A stretch of 64,000 bases of DNA from Lantana camara (GCA_037501455.1 CM074858.1:97126001-97190000); one strand, 5' to 3'. Shown: positions 1 to 10,700, counted from the first letter of the stretch. Numbers and translations: made by a program. Notes: generated by a model from the sequence alone, not told the origin.

Positions 1-1104
1 AACGTTATCAATGAAGAATTCTTTTTTCCATAATTAAGTGTCTTTTATTACCCACAATGCTTGTTATGACATTTTTACTTTGTGCTCGTTATATCAAAAT
101 CTTGTGATGTTAAGACTCTGAGTAACATGCTAAGTAAAAGATTTAAAACTTGGAAGATTTGTTAAGTCTTGGAATAAACGTGAGGGTCTTACTCTGCGTT
201 TGCCCTGTTTTAAGACTTGTGAAAATTTTATTAAGCCTTAGTATGAATAGGAGGGTCTTACTTTGTGTTTGTCCTGCTTTAAGACTTGTGAAAATTTCCC
301 AAGTAGCGTAAAAGGATCCTCGGTGGGCCCTTGACTGACACGAGGGTCCTGTTTTGAGGCTACCCAGGTTAGGGACTCTCAGAAATTTGTTTTAGGGATT
401 TTCTATTCATAGGATGTAGCTTGATTAAGATGTGCAACAGGCCTTGCTTTCGAGCGTGGGGTGCTTGTATGGTAAGCCACCCTGGGCCTACTAGGATGCT
501 TAGTGTGTACACGTTTAGTTTCTCATTACTTACCAAGTACTCTACGGGTATGCTCGTGAGAAGAGGTTTGATCTTCATCTTTCACATGCGTGAGACGCGT
601 GGGTCTAGCTCAGGCGAATTTCTGGTCATCTAGGAATTTTAACAAGTCATTGCAGTCGCAAGGGCCTAGACTTGTGAAAACTTGTCTAAAAGTTTTCCAT
701 CCTAGTGCTTTGAATAAGGGGGATTTCTGTTATGAGGGAGCCCTGATCAGGGCTTGTGGAAACTTGTATGAAAGTTTCTTCCCAAGTATTGTATCTTTCA
801 AGCGCTATCTGGCAGCGGGACCCCGGTTAGGCTTGCTCTTCTCCTCGTGGCCATCGCTTGATTAATTCCCTGAGAGGGTGGTCCTCTGGGTGTGATCTTG
901 CAGCTTTTGATAAGCGAGTATCGCCCTCGTAAGGGGGTTTCGCGCGCCTCGGACCTGTGTGGCGATTGCCTAGGTTTCCGAGGGGGAATCACTTACCATC
1001 TTTAAAAGATATCTCACATATAAAAGTCACTTTCATTAGGTAATTCTTGTAAACAGGAAATACATAGACCCCAGAGGTGGGTTTTTCTTAAAATTATAAA
1101 TAAC
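1..1104 (-). other. 3' noncoding region (possible 3' LTR) of the Tat element
   Basis: No coding region is supported here. It follows the integrase stop of the Tat element in the minus direction, so it should be 3' untranslated sequence and perhaps part of a 3' LTR. I cannot see a clear polypurine tract or a TG..CA LTR edge, and the element may run past the window start. Short related phrases around aagacttgtgaaaa recur across the region, including the two tandem units listed separately and weaker versions near 668 and 750. Confidence 0.4.
182..300. repeat. Imperfect tandem duplication, 69 bp period
   Basis: Two units beginning gagggtcttact start at 182 and 251. About 48 bases align with a handful of substitutions, ending in aagacttgtgaaaattt. 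The units lie in the noncoding tail of the Tat element. Their function is unknown. Confidence 0.75.
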
Positions 1105-2190
1105 TTAAACGCAAAACCTTCGTAGATTGCACGTATTCCATGGACGCGGAAGACGCTCGCCCTGGAGTGTCTCGAGCGTGTAGATGTTGTTAGCTCTGAT
1201 CTGTATCACCTTGTAGGGGCCTTCCCTGTTGGGGTCCAACTTACCCACGTGCCTTGAGACCTCCACTTTCTTTAGGACTAAGTCCCCTAGCTGAAAGGTT
1301 CTTTCTCTAACCCTTTTGTTGTATTGCCGGGCAATGGAAGCTTTGTACTGACGGATCAGTGCCCATGCCTTGTCTCTCTTTTCTTCTAGAAGGTCCAACT
1401 CCAACGCTCTACTTTCTTCGTTGGCTCTAGGCTCGAAGTATGCTACACGGATGGATTCCTGCGCAATTTTCACGGGTATCATTGCTTCTGATCCATAAAC
1501 GAGCGCGAAGGGTATTTCGGCAGTGGCCGCCCGTGGAGTGGTGCGACAAGCCCATAAGGCTCCTTGAAATTCCTCTACCCATTCGCTTTTCTTGCTTTCG
1601 AGCATTGTCTTTAGGTGCTGCAAAATGACCCTGTTGGTGACCTCCGCTTGTCCGTTAGCTTGTGGATGACCCACGGAGGTAAAGCGTTGCTCAATTCCCA
1701 ATTCTGAGCACCATTCTCGGGTATCCGCCGCTATGAACTGTGATCCGTTATCTGAAATGAGCACTCTCGGAATTCCGTACCTGTAAATGATGTTTTTCCG
1801 TATGAAGTCCCTCACAACCCTGAAAGTGATCTTTGCTACGGCCTTAGCCTCGGCCCACTTGGTGAAGTAATCAAAGGCCAAGATGATGATTTTTTCTGTC
1901 CGACCGCCATGGGCAAAGGGCCTACAATATCAATTCCCCATTGGTCAAAGGGCCATGAGAAATCTACAGGGATCATCTGGGCAACTGGCAATTGAGGGAG
2001 ATTAGAGTGAAATTGACATTTGGGACATTTATTGGAAAACTCAATGGCATCTTGGAGGATTGTGGGCCAATAGAACCCGCTCCTCAGGACTTTCTTGGCA
2101 AGGATACGCCCCCCCCAGAATGATTTCCATAGCTTCCACTGTGAATATACTCGAGCGTCTCTTTGGCTTGCGAGGGCCTTAAACACCTCA
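1105..2190 (-). pseudogene. Tat-type integrase
   Basis: The product is a DDE integrase of the Ty3/gypsy type, which would insert element cDNA into the genome. Read on the minus strand, a zinc-binding HHCC region comes first (KCPKC near 2020), then the core with WGIDIVGPLP (first Asp), LISDNGSQF (second Asp) and GQAEVTNRVI (Glu), so the DDE residues are still legible. The C-terminal part contains FQLGDLVLKKVE and ends EGPYKVIQI...NTCNLRRFCV at 1105. The frame changes between the first Asp and the FDYFTKWAEA block, near 1890-1910, and again in the zinc-finger region near 2090-2180. The gene therefore cannot make one protein. Confidence 0.85.
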
Positions 2191-2822
2191 TTGGAGGGCC
2201 TTGAAAAGACTTCTTGAATAGTCTCCTCTCGGAGTCCGGAGAAAATCGAGGGGCCTTGTTCCTAATTTTTCGTGCCTCCACCTTGTCAGTGGGACAAATG
2301 CCATCTCTGATAAATCTGACTATGTCGTCGAGCCAACAGGGCTTGTGAGGATCGATCACAGCTACCATTTGTTTGGTGATCTTTTCCTTTATCAATGGCT
2401 CTTCAGTTCTAAGGAACGTGACAGAGCGCTCGTTGGTACCTTCCAGTGCTGAAGCAAATTTTGATAGAGCGTCAGCATGCTTGTTTTCTGCTCGTGGGAC
2501 CTGGAGTAAGTGGAATTCCCTGAATTTCCCAATGATCTCCCTTGCCTTTTCCAAATACTGCACCATGGTGGTTTCTCGAGCCTCATAAGTTCCCTCGATC
2601 TGGCTCGCAATCAATTGTGAATCAACATAAGCAGTAATCCTGGAAGCTCCATTTTGAAAAGCAATTTTCAGCCCTTGTACGAGAGCTTCGTACTCCGCTT
2701 CGTTATTGGTGACTTGGAAGTCCATTCTGATTGCGAAGTCTATTTCGATTCCATTGGGGTCTCTAAGGGTTACTCCTGCTCCTCCCCCTTGAGATGTTGA
2801 GGAACCATTCGTGTTCAGGATC
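2190..2822 (-). pseudogene. Second (archaeal-type) RNase H of the Tat element
   Basis: Starting near 2820 on the minus strand, the translation passes NTNGSS, GGGAGVTLRDP, NNEAEYEALVQGL, AYVDSQL and HADALSKFAS. This is the archaeal-type RNase H fold that Tat/Retand elements carry between RNase H and integrase. The usual DGSS motif reads NGSS, so the first catalytic Asp appears lost, while the Glu of NNEAEYEAL and the Asp of YVDSQ remain. A stop separates it from the upstream RNase H at about 2821. This domain is what identifies the lineage. Confidence 0.8.
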
Positions 2823-3345
2823 TAAAGGCCTTGGTTGTCAAGGATCGTGGGCTCTAGCCCAAACTGCTTGGTTAATAAATCCGCAACTACTTGCGCTTGT
2901 ATGGCTGCCCTAGGCTCGAAGCTTAAGTCAAACTGGCTTAATTCGATGGCCCATTCTATCAGTCTCCCAGATACGTCTGGCTTGGATAAAACTTGTTTTA
3001 ATGGCTGATCCGTAAGGACAGTGATTGAGCGTGCCTGGAAGTATGGCCTTAATCTTCGTGATGTATTGATGAGGGCGAATGCGAACTTTTCGATTTCGAA
3101 ATACTTTCTCTCAGCCCCCTGTAATGTTTTGCTTAAATAGTAAATGGGCAAATGTTTACGCTCCCGTATGGCCACCAGGACTGCGCTCGTGGCTTCGGTG
3201 GAGACGGAGAGATACAAAAATAACCTTTCACCCTCTATTGGCTTTGTCAGGAGTGGTGCGCTCAAAAGGTAAGCCTTCATGTCCTATAACGCTGTCTCAC
3301 ATTCCTCAGTCCAAGCAAAATTCTGAGCATTATCTAGAATTTTGA
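2822..3345 (-). pseudogene. RT connection and first RNase H domain of the Tat element
   Basis: Minus-strand coding sequence for the RNase H that follows gypsy RT. It degrades the RNA strand of the RNA/DNA hybrid during reverse transcription. Visible blocks are LFLYLSVSTEATSAVLV, PIYYLSKTLQGAERKYFEIEKFA, ITVLTDQPLKQVL and GRLIEWAIELSQFDLSFEPR. The first acidic position is altered (LSVSTEA in place of the usual SD.A pattern), while the Glu of YFEIEK and the Asp of LTDQPL remain. The segment between this and RT (3345-3416) is read in a different frame with a stop, so the pol frame is broken there. Confidence 0.8.
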
Positions 3346-3717
3346 AGAAAGGGAGGTTCCTGCCTGCCGAGCGTGAGATAAACCTGTTCAAAGAGATGAT
3401 TTTCCCTACCAACACCTATACTTCCCTGAGGTTACGAGGGGAAGGGATGTCCAAAATGGCCTTGATTTTTTTCGGATTAGCTTCAATCCCCCGTTGGCTG
3501 ACCATGTAGCCCAAGAACTTTCCCCCTCGTACTCCGAAAGTACATTTTGAGGGATTCAACTTCATGCCGTACTGGCACAAGATGGCAAAGGTGCACTTAA
3601 GATCCTCAAGGTGTGAGCCCTGGCGCTCGCTCTTAACAATCATGTCATCCACGTATACCTCCATGAACCCTCCAATTTCTTTCTCAAACATCTTGTTAAC
3701 AAGGCGTTGGTAGGTGG
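3346..3717 (-). pseudogene. C-terminal half of Tat reverse transcriptase
   Basis: The translation on the minus strand from 3717 runs TYQRLVNKMFEKEIGGFMEVYVDDMIVKSERQ and then CTFGVRGGKFLGYMVSQRGIEANP. YVDD is the RT catalytic box and is intact here. The N-terminal half of the same domain is at 13601-14242, on the far side of copia-1. The two halves meet at the conserved block after MPFGLKNA, so copia-1 landed inside RT. Confidence 0.85.
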
Positions 3718-4843
3718 TGTTAGGAATAGTACCCTAGAAAGCCGATTGTATATCCGCTTTGTGCTTTTCCTAATTGTAATCACAGACAATCTTTGAATGA
3801 AATAACGAATTGAGGCAACACTTCTTTATATGCTCTTGTTTGGTATGCGTTTACTCTATCTGTGCATGTATAAGAACTCCCCTAATCCTGATGACTTTAG
3901 GACTCTACCATTTAGGTGAAATGGTTCATGAAACGAGCCCTATATCACATAAGTCATGATTAGTAAAATACTCCAAGCCGATGAGTCCAACTGATAGTGG
4001 GAGTGTCAACCTGACTCCTCTAAGGCTTGCTTGTGGGATCACGCCCTTAAGAAGGACCACCTTGTTTCATAGAGGTGCAAAGTGTATCGTTGATACGTGC
4101 GTGATACATGAGGGTGCTTACTTTAATAAGTAAGTTCACTGAGGTGCCCCGTGTGAGAACATTCCTAAATGGGAAAGGAAGTTCCTATTTCAGGAAATAG
4201 AAACTTCCAGATTAGGAAATATCTCATGAGTCATTGATGTGATTAATTGATCCTTAGACTTGAGGTTCCATGTCACTTTATGAGTTAACTCTGTAGTCTT
4301 AGGTATAAGCTTTAAAGGGTGTCGCCTTAGATAACTGATTCAAGGCTTATGATGGGGCTGCACAAGTGATTCATGAAAGTGAATGAGAATCAAGAAAGGA
4401 CCTACACTTGCATTTGCAAGGTGATCTCTTATTGTGTAAGTCATTCATATGCCATATGGAGTCCTTGGCCAAGGCAGTAGATCCAGACATCAAGAAAAGG
4501 GTTTCTTGGATTGAGATCAAATGGATATGAAATGCACTTAGCTTTAAGACCGGATTATTAGGGTTCTGATTATTCCCTTACCCTAGATCTTGGTTAAAAG
4601 ATAGTAAGTAGGAGGATTGTATCTCACATGAATCAATGACTTAAAGGTTCTGTCGAAAACATTCCAATTCAGCTAGGGGTTAACCACCTGTTGCTAGACT
4701 ATGGTCGTTTAATCTGTGGACTGATTAATTAATTAGGGTCACTGCTAATCGAATTGAGAACCTAGAGGGTCACACACAACAACTTGGTTACATGAGTTAA
4801 GGCTTGAAAATAATTAAACGAGTTAATCAGGCCAAGAGGGTTC

Positions 4844-4903
4844 CACACGTGTGAACCACACGTGTGGCTCACGTGAGTGACACGTGTCCTTGTGACACGT
4901 GTG
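4844..4903. promoter_or_regulatory. Array of five G-box (CACGTG) palindromes in the copia-1 5' LTR
   Basis: Five palindromes centred on CACGTG lie within 60 bases: CACACGTGTG at 4844, CCACACGTGTGG at 4856, CTCACGTGAG at 4868, GACACGTGTC at 4879 and GACACGTGTG at 4894. CACGTG is the plant G-box bound by bZIP and bHLH factors. The array is about 340 bases upstream of the TATA box, so a role as LTR enhancer is plausible. That role is inference. Confidence 0.6.
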
Positions 4904-5243
4904 TAAATATATGTGTATATTTATTTATGTGTTAAATAATTAATGTGATTAATTATTTAATAGACTTTGGTTTAATTTTGAATTAAACAGAAAGTCTTAT
5001 TTTGGAGAAAAATAATCTAGTTAATTAATTATGAATTAATTAATTAGATAAAAGAAGTTATTTATTTTAAATAAATAAAGTATAAAATTATCCAAAATTA
5101 GTTTGGATATTTTAGCTCTCTTAAAAGTTAATTTGAATTTGAATTCAAAGTCAAAGTCAAAATTACTTGATGATCAAGTAATAGGAGAGAGAGAGACCAA
5201 AACCCTAGCCCATAAGGACTAGGATTTTCGGTCCTCCCCTTCT

Positions 5244-5267
5244 TATAAATAGGGGAGCTCGAGCTCC
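5244..5267 (+). promoter_or_regulatory. LTR core promoter: TATA box plus 14-bp palindrome
   Basis: TATAAATA occurs at 5244-5251 and is followed at 5254-5267 by the perfect palindrome GGAGCTCGAGCTCC. The same pairing occurs in the 3' LTR near 13208, the solo LTR near 17858, and in reverse in both copia-2 LTRs (near 14614 and 24604). Transcription would be expected to start about 25-35 bases after the TATA box, just past the palindrome. Confidence 0.65.
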
Positions 5268-5642
5268 TCTTGGAGCTAATGGACAATTCTTTTGGTTCAT
5301 GTGTTGAACACCATCCGTTCTCCAAGATAAACGAAACCCTAGGTTAAGCCTAAACACTAACTAGAGAACTAGCATCCTTACTAGTTAGATTGTAGTCAAG
5401 TTGGTGGACTATCTCTAGAGAGCTTCAAGTTAGAAGTTTTTTAAGATTCGAGCTTGACCAAGGAGAGGGGATCAAGCCGCGAGAAGAGCGTTCTTGGGTG
5501 GCTTGAAAAGCTTCAAGAAAGTTAATTAAGAAAGTAAGTTTCTAATCCCTACGAATTTGGTTACACGATTGCGAGTCCAAGATCCTTTTGTTGGGAAATT
5601 TTTTAAAATTCCGCTGCTTTCTGATTCGTGTTTTCCAACAAG

Positions 5643-5660
5643 TGGTATCAGAGCCACCTC
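5643..5660 (+). other. Primer binding site (initiator tRNA-Met) of copia-1
   Basis: TGGTATCAGAGCCACCTC begins two bases after the LTR. TGGTATCAGAGC is complementary to the 3' end of plant initiator methionine tRNA, the usual minus-strand primer of plant LTR elements. Confidence 0.92.
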
Positions 5661-5913
5661 GTTAATCGTATTTCTGATTCGTCTCAATTATTATGAATTT
5701 GGTAGAAATTCTTAGGCTTGATGTGATTGAGTATTTGTAATTGTTTTAGAAAGCCTGAATTACGAAACTGTATTTTTTTCTGGAAGTTTCTAAAAATTGG
5801 TTTTTGCAAAATTTAATTTTTGAAAACTATTTTAGATTTGAAACTGTATAAACTGTTTTTGGATTTCTTGGATTGGTTTTGCTTTTGAACGAAAAATAAG
5901 AAACGAAAAGCCT

Positions 5914-6167
5914 GGATTACGAACACGCGCTCGGGCTTCGCGCGCCACCGCCCGCCTGCCCAGGCACGCGCATGGGCGACGCCGCCCAGCACCCTCCCGT
6001 AACTGCGCGGGAGGCCTTCCGGGCGCTCCTAGGCGCGCCCGCCCATCGTCGCCCGCACAAGGCCGGGAGGAGCCGCGCGCACTCACGCAGCCTTGGCCGC
6101 GCGCTGTGCGCGCCTGCATCGCGCATGGCCCTCTTCGCGTACGGGCCCCGTTTTTTCTTCGTAATCC
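5914..6167 (+). other. GC-rich island in the copia-1 leader
   Basis: This stretch of about 235 bases is rich in GCGC, CCGCCC and CGCGCC and is bounded by the inverted repeat GGATTACGAA (5914-5923) and TTCGTAATCC (6158-6167). Surrounding sequence is strongly AT-rich. Copia-2 has an island at the same place (23697-23960) with largely different sequence. Open frames across it look incidental: they are arginine, alanine and proline rich on both strands. Confidence 0.7.
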
Positions 6168-7268
6168 GTTTTCGTATTTCGTGCAATCCAGTCCCAATTT
6201 TATTTTTTAATTTTAAAATTTTATTTTTGAATATTTATTTTAATTTTTTGAATAAAACTTAAAATTGGGATTTTTGAGAAATAGAAACGGTTTATATTTT
6301 GGGAAAATACATCTTTGATAAAATTATTAATTTTCAGAAATTAATTGGAATTTTATTTATTTTGCTAATTTGGGATTTATTGAAAACTTTTATGAATAAG
6401 ACTCGCATCAAGTCGTATTTTAAGTCATTAGGACTTGAAACGGGAATTTTAATTTATTGGCTAAATTTAAATTCTCGCAAAAGCATGTTAGGTTTTAATT
6501 TATGCACATGGAGGGTTTAAATTGGGGTTGGAGCTCTATAGTTGCGTTTTTTCAATTGAGGTTGGAGCCTCACTTATGTGCGTACTGTTATGTGATTTAT
6601 TATGTGGCTTTCCATATTACTGTTTTGAGGCCGGGGTATGCCCCGTGTAATTATCTGAGGCCAATATGAAGATTGAGCCTTATTACTTTATGTCTTTTTC
6701 TTTTTATTGTAATTTGAGAGTAGAGATAGGTGGTGAGGTTTTATTTTCATTTTGGAGACAATGCACCCATGGAGTAAGATGGACCACATTCAAGTAACAA
6801 GGAGGTCATAAGTGAAGACCCCTCAAAATGTTAGGGAGGGGAATCTCAATTGTAAAAATGTAATAGAGATAGGGCTCGTATTTTGTTACTGCTTTCCCTT
6901 ATGTGATTTAAACTGTTTATGTGGCATGTATGTTAGAACTTGTGATTGTGGAGTGGCTCCCACATATCACGCATAAGATAGGTAGAACCCATGATCATTA
7001 CATGTTAGTATCATGCTAGGACATGTTATCTGTTTATGTGCTTGTTTGAAATACATTTAAGTGTACTTGCATTAATCAAGACTAATAAAATTGGATAACA
7101 TATATGTTGGTGAGGTCGAACCGGACAACTCTTCGGTTGATTCGAAAATTCCCATTAAATATTAAGCTAATTTCGAACAAATAGGTATTTAATTCGAGAT
7201 GCAAATTTTGAATTAAATTCCTAGCATTCCATCAATAGGTTTTAAGTTTAGTAAGTGAAACTAGTTAT

Positions 7269-7588
7269 TGTCCGCGAGTCGTGGGATAGCTAATGGAGCT
7301 TATTAGTTCTTAGTTACCTAATTGATCCTTTTAAATGGTCAATATTTCGTGGTCAATTTTGGCAAGGGCGATGTCCGCGAGTCGTGGGTCGTTCGAACTA
7401 AGTTTTGGTCATGATCTTATGATTGATGGGTCTAGCTTAACACCTAAGTAAATATGGATGTCGCACGAGTCGTGGGTCCATATTGAAAGATAGGTGATGC
7501 AAAAACAATTACTAAGAGTTCTAAAGGTGTTAGAATTGGTAAGTTGTACCTACCTAGGGTTTTACTTAGAATGTCCGCGAGTCGTGGG
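7269..7588 (+). repeat. Four-copy 17-base motif in the copia-1 leader
   Basis: TGTCCGCGAGTCGTGGG occurs at 7269, 7372 and 7572, with the variant TGTCGCACGAGTCGTGGG at 7459. Spacing is 87-113 bases. As RNA each copy can fold with GAGUC in the loop and CCGC/GUGG (or CAC/GUG) as stem. Copia-2 keeps three clear copies and one degraded copy. Packaging, dimerisation or translation control are possible roles, none shown. Confidence 0.8.
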
Positions 7589-7794
7589 TTCGAGGTAAAA
7601 AGCCTAGGATCTTAGTACCCATTGGGAAAAGTGTTCCTCTTAGATCTTTGGGAATTATAGATCTTTGAAAAACAGTGGGAGCTACATTAGATTGAAGACC
7701 TTATCTTTTGTATATCGTTATAATTCAGCATGCTCACTAGTTCTCTGTTTTACCATTTAGGTCGTAGATTCTATGATTCTCTACATGTTTTGAA

Positions 7795-10700
7795 ATGACA
7801 ACCAAAAACCCTCTTGTATCTATCCTCGAGTCAAACAAGTTGACTGGTCCCAACTATTCTGATTGGCTGAGGAATCTAAAAATCATTTTAGATTCTGAGA
7901 AGAGAACTTATGTTCTCTTCGAAGGGGAGGCTAGTCCCGAAGGGGAGGCTCCTACTCGGGCCGAGCGGGACGCGATTCAGAAGTGGAAGGATGATAATCT
8001 CCAAGCCCGTTGCCTTATGTTGGCTAACATGTCTCCGGACTTGCAAAGGCAACATGAGGCCATGGAATTCGCTTGGGAGATTTACGACCACTTAGAGCAA
8101 CTTTACCGCCCTCATGAACATGTTACAAGGTATAACACTTCAAAGGAATTATTCCACTTAAGAATGAGGGAAGGTTCAAGTGTCTATGAATATGGACTCA
8201 AGTTTCTTGCCCTTACTGAGAAACTTGCTTCCATGGACATGCCACTGAAAGATGAGCTTTCAGTGGATTTGTTGCTAGCTTCGCTCCCACCATCATTCAA
8301 CCTATTTGTCCTTAACTTCAATATGAATCATGCTGGTGCTACTGTAGCTGAGCTGATTAGTCAGCTTGTGACTGCTGAAAGCACGATCAAGAAGGACAAT
8401 AAGGTTTTGATGGTGAATGCTCCATCTTCCTCTTCTGGACCTTCTAAAGGTAAGGGCAAGAAAGCCCAAAAGAAGAAGAAGAAACCCCTTAGGCCCACTG
8501 GTGGCGTTTCGAAGGGGAAGGCCCAAAAGAAGAAGCGTGATCAGAAAGAGGATGTTTGCTTCCATTGTGGCAAAGCGGGACATTGGAGGAGAAACTGCCC
8601 AGAGTACAAGACTACTCTAAAGAAAGGTATGTTTCTCGTTGAAATAAATCTTTCTATTAATTCTAGTTCTTGGGTACTTGATACCGGTTGTGGAACTCAT
8701 ATCTGTAATGATGTACAGATGCTAAGTGAAGTCCAACAACTCAAAGAAGGAGAATGTGTCTTGAAGATCGGCGATGGATCAAATGTTGAAGCTCGAGCTT
8801 TAGGCACAATTAGATTAGATTTAGGTAGTTTTGAGTTAGTCTTAAATAAAGTCCTTTATGTACCGAGAATTATTCGTAATATAATTTCAGTTCCAATTTT
8901 AGATTGTGAAGGTTATGAAACTTATATTAAGAATGGTAAATACTTTATCAAACGGAACAACTCTTCCGTTCACATCGGTACTCTAAGTAATGGACTTTAT
9001 CTAACTCAGAATATCAATATTATGAATATACAACAAGAAACTAAACGTAAGAGAGATGACAAAGTTTCAGCTCCCTTATGGCACGCTAGATTAGGACACA
9101 TTTCCAAGAACAGAATTAGTAAGATAAACACTTTAGGATCATTCTCTGAAAATGATCTCAAAGAGTTAACTTCTTGCGAATCCTGTCTCAAAGGAAAGAT
9201 GTCCAAAGTTCATTTTAAAGGAACTGTGGAACGTGCCACTAAGGTTTTGGATTTGATCCATTCTGATATTTGTGGACCGCTTAGTGCAAGCACTAGAAAC
9301 AATCATCAGTATGTCATAACCTTTACCGATGACTTTAGTCGATATAGTTATGTATACTTAATGAAGTATAAATCTGAAGCTTTTGAGAAATTCCTAGAAT
9401 TTCAAAAGGAGGTAGAGAACTAAACTGGTCACAAGATCAAAGCACTTCGATCTAATCGAGGAGGTGAGTATCTTAGTGAAGAATTCCTTAATCATCTCAA
9501 AGATAATGGGATTATCTCTCAGTGGACACCTCCGGGAACTCCTCAACTTAATGGAGTTTCTGAGAGAAGGAATCGAACCCTACTCGATATGGTTCGTTCC
9601 ATGATGAGTTTCACTGACTTACCACCTTCTTTCTGGGGTTATGCCTTAGATAGTGCAGCAAAGATTTTGAATCTAGTTCCCTCTAAATCAGTCCCTAAAA
9701 CGCCCTATGAAATGTGGCATGGTAAAATCCCTAGTTATTCTTACTTGAGAATTTGGGGTTGTCCTGCTTACGTGAAGAGGACAGTGGGAGATAAGTTAGA
9801 ATCTCGTTCTAACTTATGCTACTTTGTAGGTTATCCTAAGGAATCCATAGGATATTACTTCTATGATCAATCTGAGCAAAAGGTGTTTGTTTCCAGAAAT
9901 GCCACTTTTCTTGAGAAACCATTCCTTAAAGAAAAGAAAGGGAAGATCATAGAATTAGAGGAAGTACAAAGTGAGCCCACGCCACCCACTGAAGAAACGT
10001 CCCCTTCTGATCAACAACAACCAATCGTGAATTTCGATACACACGTAAATCCTCCTCTGAGGCGTTCTGAACGCACTCCTAGGCAGCCGGAGAGATGGTA
10101 TGGATTCTTCCATGAAATCTCTCAAAAGGATAATGATCCTTTAACATATGAGGAGGCACTTTCGGATTCTAACTCTGAACAGTGGATAGAAGCCATGAAA
10201 TCCAAAATGGACTCCATGAACTCCAACCAAGTTTGGACCTTGGTAGATTTGCCTGATGGGGTCAAACCCATAGGTTGCAAATGGATCTTTCAGAGAAAGC
10301 TTGGAGTTGATGGAAGTATTGCAGCTTACAAAGCAAGACTGGTTGCAAAAGGATTCACTCAAAGACCCGGCGTGGACTTTGATGAAACCTTTACACCAGT
10401 TGCAATGCATAAGTCTATTCGGATCATGCTTGCCATTGCTGCGTATTATGACTACGAGATATGGCAAATGGATGTGAAAACAGCTTTTCTCAGTGGGAGT
10501 GAGCAAAAGGTTTGCAAGCTCCAAAGATCAATCTATGGACTAAAATAGGCTTCTAGGAATTGGAACATTCGAATTGATGAATCAGTCAAAGCATTTGGCT
10601 TCATTCAAATTTTGAATGAATCATGTGTGTATAGAAAGGAATTGGAGACCTCAGTGCAATTCTTAGTACTTTATGTTTATGACATCCTTCTTATTGGGAA

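Larger units (their letters stand above)
3718..5640 (+). repeat. 5' LTR of copia-1
   Basis: This 1923 bp repeat matches 11655-13600 almost throughout, with scattered substitutions near its start. Ends are TGTTAGG and CCAACA. It carries an array of G-box palindromes, a TATA box and a GC-rich palindrome just downstream of it, and is followed two bases later by the tRNA primer binding site. Confidence 0.95.
5661..7794 (+). other. Untranslated leader of copia-1
   Basis: About 2.1 kb lie between the primer binding site and the gag start, with no convincing open frame. It holds a GC-rich island (5914-6167) in otherwise AT-rich sequence and four copies of a 17-base hairpin-like motif (7269-7588). 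The same layout is seen in reverse in copia-2, so both features belong to the family. Confidence 0.8.

Noticed and set aside
5643..5660. tRNA gene suggested by the TGGTATCAGAGC segments
   Set aside because: Only the primer-complementary 3' end of initiator tRNA-Met is present next to LTR edges; there is no cloverleaf.
5832..6262. Overlapping Arg/Ala-rich frames on both strands in the copia-1 GC island (and 23632-24089 in copia-2)
   Set aside because: Frames are open only because GC-rich DNA lacks stop codons. The two elements do not share the peptide.
7888..8583. Antisense frames opposite copia gag (and matching ones at 21190-21922)
   Set aside because: They are shadows of the real Gag frame, with no motif of their own.
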